Assembly (NCBI GenBank): GCA_003155655.1
Contig: PMDS01000055.1
Coordinates: forward strand, 1 to 40,446
Direction of reading: 5' to 3'
Length of the DNA stretch: 40,446 nucleotides
DNA from: Melioribacter sp.
Lineage (GTDB): Bacteria > Bacteroidota > Ignavibacteria > Ignavibacteriales > Melioribacteraceae
In this document: piece after piece, positions 36,935 to 40,446 of the stretch
Numbering within the stretch: the stretch's first letter is position 1
Layout: every line of letters begins with the position of its first letter
Program-made: the position numbers and the translations under genes
Notes under the pieces: model-generated
Told to the model about the DNA's origin: nothing
The model's database searches: none
What the model saw: the letters and a program-made list of their open reading frames with translations, nothing else

Positions 36935-38461
36935 ATGTTCCGATCATTTATTTTTTCACTTCTTCTGTTAGTTATGGCAAGTGCATTATTTAATTCTGTT
37001 TATTGCCAAGAAATAACATATGATTATTCTACTGGGAAAATTAAAGATCTCTGCAATACTGTAATGGAAGGTAAAAGCATTACTTTTACTTTAAAAAATA
37101 TAAACCCGTTTTATTATAATATAAAAATTAATCAGATAGCATACAGCTTACAAGCGCCGGCAATAAGCATTTTCTCATCGGATTTGATAAATGGTAAAGC
37201 TGATCTTTCGACGCTAACAACAAAATCTGTACCAAATTCTACAATTAAAATGAAGTCAACCGATTCAGTGAGATCCTTTAAGACTAATAAAGAAAAAGCT
37301 GATATGCAAATTATGTTGGATAAACTGATTCAGAACTTTAATCAAAAGAAAGAATTATTTAGAGAAATAGTAAAAATTTTTAATGATGATTTGAACAACT
37401 TTAACAATTATCTAAAAATTGGTAATGATATAATAGCTTTAACATCGGTACCAAAGATTGATGGCGAAATAGTTAGAGGGAACATAAAAGAGGAAATTAA
37501 AGGATTTTTTAAAGATAAAGATGCATCAAAACTAACATTACAGGATTTTCGGGATACGAGCCAAACATATTATGATAAGATAGTAAGCTTATATGATAAA
37601 ATAGGAAAATCTAAAGATACTCTTTACCAAGATTCTTTAAAAGTAGCAAAAATTAAAGAAATAAAAAATGATCCATCAGTTCAAGAATTAAATAGTCAAA
37701 AGAAACAGATAAATAAGATTTTCGATCAATGTACAGTATCTTACAATAAATTAATAAAGATTGGAAGAGATGGCTGCGATTCGCAATCCGAGAAAGCAGG
37801 GACACTTTATTTAAAAGTTCTGCAAGCAAAATTTGAGACTGCCTCGACTATACAGGCAACAAGCTTAATGGACTTAATAAAATTTTCTCCGGTATTAATT
37901 CCGATAGATACGAATAATAAAGACACCGTAAAGAATTTCTGTAACTGGGAGGTTATTGTTACAAATGGATTCAGATTAGATTATAGTACAGGCGTAATAA
38001 TTAGCGGACTCACAGATGGATCTTTCGGCGTAGTCGATACGATTTATAGGAAGACAAAGATTGTGAATAATAAGGACACGGTTATGACTATAAATGGAAA
38101 ATATTATTATAAAAACCAGGAAAGCCGGATTAGTTATTCACTGGTTAGTATGATGCATCTTTACTGGCGGGCTAACGCATGGTTAGGAATAGGTGCTAAT
38201 ATTGGGATTGGATTAAGAAACGGTGTATCAACAAATATTCAATTCCTTGGAGGGGCTTCATTGATAATTGGAAGAGAGCAACGTTTCTTATTAAATGGTG
38301 GCGTAATAGTCGGTACTGTGAAAAGGATAGATGATTATTACGAGACTCATCATGTCTATGAAACTACGTCAAATACTGTTCCCTTAATTGATAAAACAAA
38401 ATTTAGCTGGTATGTTGGTTTAACGTATAGTCTTGGCACTAGGAAAGAAGTAACTAAGTAA
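36935..38461 (+). CDS. Unrecognised secreted protein with helical middle and probable C-terminal beta-barrel
   Basis: I do not recognise the family. A clear signal peptide (MFRSFIFSLLLLVMASALFN to VYCQ) is followed by an N-terminal beta-like region (residues 25-60: SITFTLKNINPFYYNIKI). A Lys/Glu-rich helical stretch comes next (about 95-290, coiled-coil-like), with three Cys around 249-280 and later. The last ~110 residues look like a small outer-membrane barrel (WRANAWLGIGANIGIGLRNG, FLGGASLIIGREQRFLLNGG, SWYVGLTYSLG). It is likely envelope-associated. It has a strong RBS (GGGAGG) and is convergent with the metallopeptidase gene. Its role is unknown. Confidence 0.6.
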   Translation: MFRSFIFSLLLLVMASALFNSVYCQEITYDYSTGKIKDLCNTVMEGKSITFTLKNINPFYYNIKINQIAYSLQAPAISIFSSDLINGKADLSTLTTKSVPNSTIKMKSTDSVRSFKTNKEKADMQIMLDKLIQNFNQKKELFREIVKIFNDDLNNFNNYLKIGNDIIALTSVPKIDGEIVRGNIKEEIKGFFKDKDASKLTLQDFRDTSQTYYDKIVSLYDKIGKSKDTLYQDSLKVAKIKEIKNDPSVQELNSQKKQINKIFDQCTVSYNKLIKIGRDGCDSQSEKAGTLYLKVLQAKFETASTIQATSLMDLIKFSPVLIPIDTNNKDTVKNFCNWEVIVTNGFRLDYSTGVIISGLTDGSFGVVDTIYRKTKIVNNKDTVMTINGKYYYKNQESRISYSLVSMMHLYWRANAWLGIGANIGIGLRNGVSTNIQFLGGASLIIGREQRFLLNGGVIVGTVKRIDDYYETHHVYETTSNTVPLIDKTKFSWYVGLTYSLGTRKEVTK

Positions 38462-38521
38462 AAATCTCAAAAGAATTTCAAAATTTATTTTGAGGCGCTA
38501 ACCTAGGCTCCTTACTAATTT

Positions 38522-38583
38522 CGGTCGGCGCCTACCGACCTCCGTTAACTAACGCATTGCTTGGAGGACTTGCCTGCCTCGGC
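38522..38583. repeat. Palindrome-rich intergenic segment between convergent genes
   Basis: GGTCGG-CGCCTA-CCGACC forms a 6-bp hairpin (38522-38539). CCGTTAACTAACG then recalls the CCGTTAGCTAACGG loop of the element at 6033-6048, and CTTGCCTGCCTCGGC recalls the palindrome inside hpnC. This may be a degraded composite of the dispersed repeats seen elsewhere, and could also act as a two-way terminator. Confidence 0.4.
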
Positions 38584-38698
38584 TGTCTGTATCAAGTTTA
38601 ATGCTTAGAAGTTAGCTCATTCTATTTATTGGATTTCTACGACGATAGAGATCATTACACTAAAGCAGCCTAAACAACTCATTACTTAAAACTTATAC

Positions 38699-40446
38699 TT
38701 ATTTTAATAACATTAATTTTTTTGTCTGAATAAAATTACCGGCAGTCAGAGTGTAGAAATATACTCCGCTTGGAATATTTATTCCGGCAAATTTTACATC
38801 ATAACTTCCCGCTGGTTTTTCTTCATTAACTAGAACTGCAACCTCTCTTCCTAAAATATCATAAACCTTTAATGTAACGTTACCTGCTGCCGGTAACTGA
38901 TAACTGATAACCGTTGAAGGGTTAAACGGATTCGGATAATTCTGCTCAAGTTTATAAGTCCCGGGCATTAGTTCTATTGATTTTTGTACTCCTGTAATAT
39001 TATAACTAACATATGCGCGGATTAAATAAGTAACTATCACACCATTTGCAACATCAAAAGCCGCACGCCATAGATTGTCTGCAAAAGATCCGTTTCTTCC
39101 ATGTTTCAGTTTCTCAAAACTGTGGAATGTCGATACATATGGTCTTTTTGTAATCATTATTCTGTTATCACCTGTTTCCGAATCGGTAAAAAGACCGTTC
39201 ATTCCGAAAGAAACTACGAAACCGTCCGTAGCGTCAATATTTAATGATGTTAAATTAATTTTCACCCAATTGTTCCAGGGTACCGGATAATTCGAAGATG
39301 GTCTTATAGCTATATTTGATGTAGCAGTTATAGGGTTTGGCGTTAGTAATTTACCTATAGGTGTGGGTGTATATGATCCGGAAAATTTATAGATATTTCC
39401 GCTTAATGAACCGGCTTGTCTTAATGCAACTCTGATTGAATCAAGTTTTGCTCCTACAATATTCAGACCGTCAAAAACTACTGCAATTGAATCTCCACCT
39501 ACTAATAAAGGATATTCGGCGGCAGTAGGTTCAGTTTGATCATACATTAATTGATACGGCTGGTTTCCTGTTATCCCGGTTGACATATAGGAAAAATCTG
39601 ATGATATTATTCTATTTCCATTTAACGTACTTGTGCTGTCATAGATCATAAATGTCACATCATTATTTAAAGTTGTACCGGTACCTGCGTTTGGAATTGA
39701 AAATGCATTATTTAAAGTTGAACCATCTACCACACTTTTAGGGCCAGGACTAATATTAAGTTTTCTAACGAGAACATTATTGTTGGTAAACCCGCTGAAT
39801 TTAACTGAAAGGTTTTGTCCATTAATAAATGAAATATATTGGGCTGAAAGAGGATTCACTTTTAAAGTCGTTATGGGATTATTTGGTAAAAGTTGGATAT
39901 TTGAAGCAACTTTTGAAAGTCCCTTATACTTGTATCCCCATTTAGGATCGATATTAATATCGTTTATATAATTGGCAGTTAACCAATCTGGTACAATATT
40001 ACTAAATCTTCTTGTTGATGAAATAGTCGATAGAGCCTGATTCAATCCGGGCACACCGGTAATACCGCAGGTTACAAAATTCTTAAAGAAATTTTTATTG
40101 GTATCAAAAAATTGTTCCTTTAGATAAAGGAAAAATCTTGCCGCTCTTGAATAATCATAAATAACTTTTATATTATCATATGTACGCCATTCAAGAAGGT
40201 AGTGATTTGGCTCGTTAATAAAATAAGACTGATCATAAAGAGAATAACCGTTTATATATTGAGCAATTACTGAACATCCCTCATTAAAAAACACATCCTG
40301 ATTATCTTGATTATAATTATATTCAATCATATGCTGAAATTCATGTGCAGTTATAGACATTGCGTCTTGCAATCCACTCGAACTATTCAGGTCTTGGGGA
40401 TTTGCATCAATAAATAATATCTCTGCATTATTATCTGATGTTTCAA
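38699..40446 (-). CDS. Secreted HExxH metallopeptidase with type IX secretion sorting domain (5' end outside the window)
   Basis: The frame is open to the window edge; an internal TTG at 40372 is not the real start, because EILFIDANPQDLNSSSGLQD upstream of it is clearly coding. The zinc motif ITAHEFQHMIEYN, with a third-ligand Glu in FFNEGCS, marks a gluzincin-like peptidase (M30/hyicolysin-like). A beta-sandwich region follows. The last ~80 residues are a Por/T9SS type A sorting domain: LEQNYPNPFNPSTVISY, VTLKVYDILGREVAVLV, PSGVYFYTL and terminal KKLMLLK. It is exported across the outer membrane and probably surface-attached or released, degrading external protein. Confidence 0.87.
   Translation of the reverse strand, partial: ETSDNNAEILFIDANPQDLNSSSGLQDAMSITAHEFQHMIEYNYNQDNQDVFFNEGCSVIAQYINGYSLYDQSYFINEPNHYLLEWRTYDNIKVIYDYSRAARFFLYLKEQFFDTNKNFFKNFVTCGITGVPGLNQALSTISSTRRFSNIVPDWLTANYINDINIDPKWGYKYKGLSKVASNIQLLPNNPITTLKVNPLSAQYISFINGQNLSVKFSGFTNNNVLVRKLNISPGPKSVVDGSTLNNAFSIPNAGTGTTLNNDVTFMIYDSTSTLNGNRIISSDFSYMSTGITGNQPYQLMYDQTEPTAAEYPLLVGGDSIAVVFDGLNIVGAKLDSIRVALRQAGSLSGNIYKFSGSYTPTPIGKLLTPNPITATSNIAIRPSSNYPVPWNNWVKINLTSLNIDATDGFVVSFGMNGLFTDSETGDNRIMITKRPYVSTFHSFEKLKHGRNGSFADNLWRAAFDVANGVIVTYLIRAYVSYNITGVQKSIELMPGTYKLEQNYPNPFNPSTVISYQLPAAGNVTLKVYDILGREVAVLVNEEKPAGSYDVKFAGINIPSGVYFYTLTAGNFIQTKKLMLLK

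Overview
The window is AT-rich bacterial chromosome. It most resembles the Ignavibacteria/Chlorobi side of the Bacteroidetes-Chlorobi group. The pointers are a secreted protein with a C-terminal type IX secretion (Por) sorting domain whose linker reads QNYPNPFNPST, a eukaryote-like citrate synthase, an HpnCDE squalene pathway and good GGAGG-type ribosome binding sites. This is inference from motifs; no database was searched.

Layout. 1-1830: a secreted two-domain esterase ending at a strong terminator. 1830-7060: an accessory, rearranged stretch. It holds short degenerate repeats, the frameshifted tail of a restriction-modification enzyme, a SIR2-like protein, a DUF2726 PD-(D/E)XK protein and an Mrr-type restriction endonuclease. 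It then runs into a Phd-type antitoxin whose ParE-type toxin is cut after about 20 codons, a relic of an HpnC-like gene, and several hairpin elements. 7107-10136: hpnC-hpnD-hpnE (squalene from farnesyl diphosphate). hpnC lacks a normal start codon and carries an in-frame palindromic insertion. 10185-12524: citrate synthase and a lytic transglycosylase.

12622-25780 is a long co-directional housekeeping block: pyrG, a TPR protein, purN, purH, the rod-shape operon mreB-mreC-mreD-mrdA-rodA with overlapping genes, pyrF and a DUF2851 protein. It couples nucleotide synthesis with elongation of the cell wall. On the minus strand lies etfB-etfA-bifunctional nuclease (28113-25777). Plus-strand genes follow: clpS, ychF, pepD and a long-chain acyl-CoA synthetase.

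33000-38700 is again accessory. It has two tandem pilin-like small membrane proteins, a partial flavin-oxidoreductase-like ORF, a GT-C membrane glycosyltransferase, a ~125 bp direct repeat that looks like the scar of a third pilin-like copy, a signal-peptide relic, and an unrecognised secreted protein with a likely C-terminal beta-barrel. The window ends inside a minus-strand secreted HExxH metallopeptidase.

The most interesting points are: (i) the SIR2/DUF2726/Mrr cluster, two of whose genes end in the same stop-codon-overlapping repeat, reminiscent of integron attC sites; (ii) two hairpin elements sharing an asymmetric internal loop while their stems differ with complementarity kept; (iii) the palindrome inserted in frame in hpnC; (iv) the truncated toxin-antitoxin/HpnC junction bounded by a 25-bp perfect inverted repeat.
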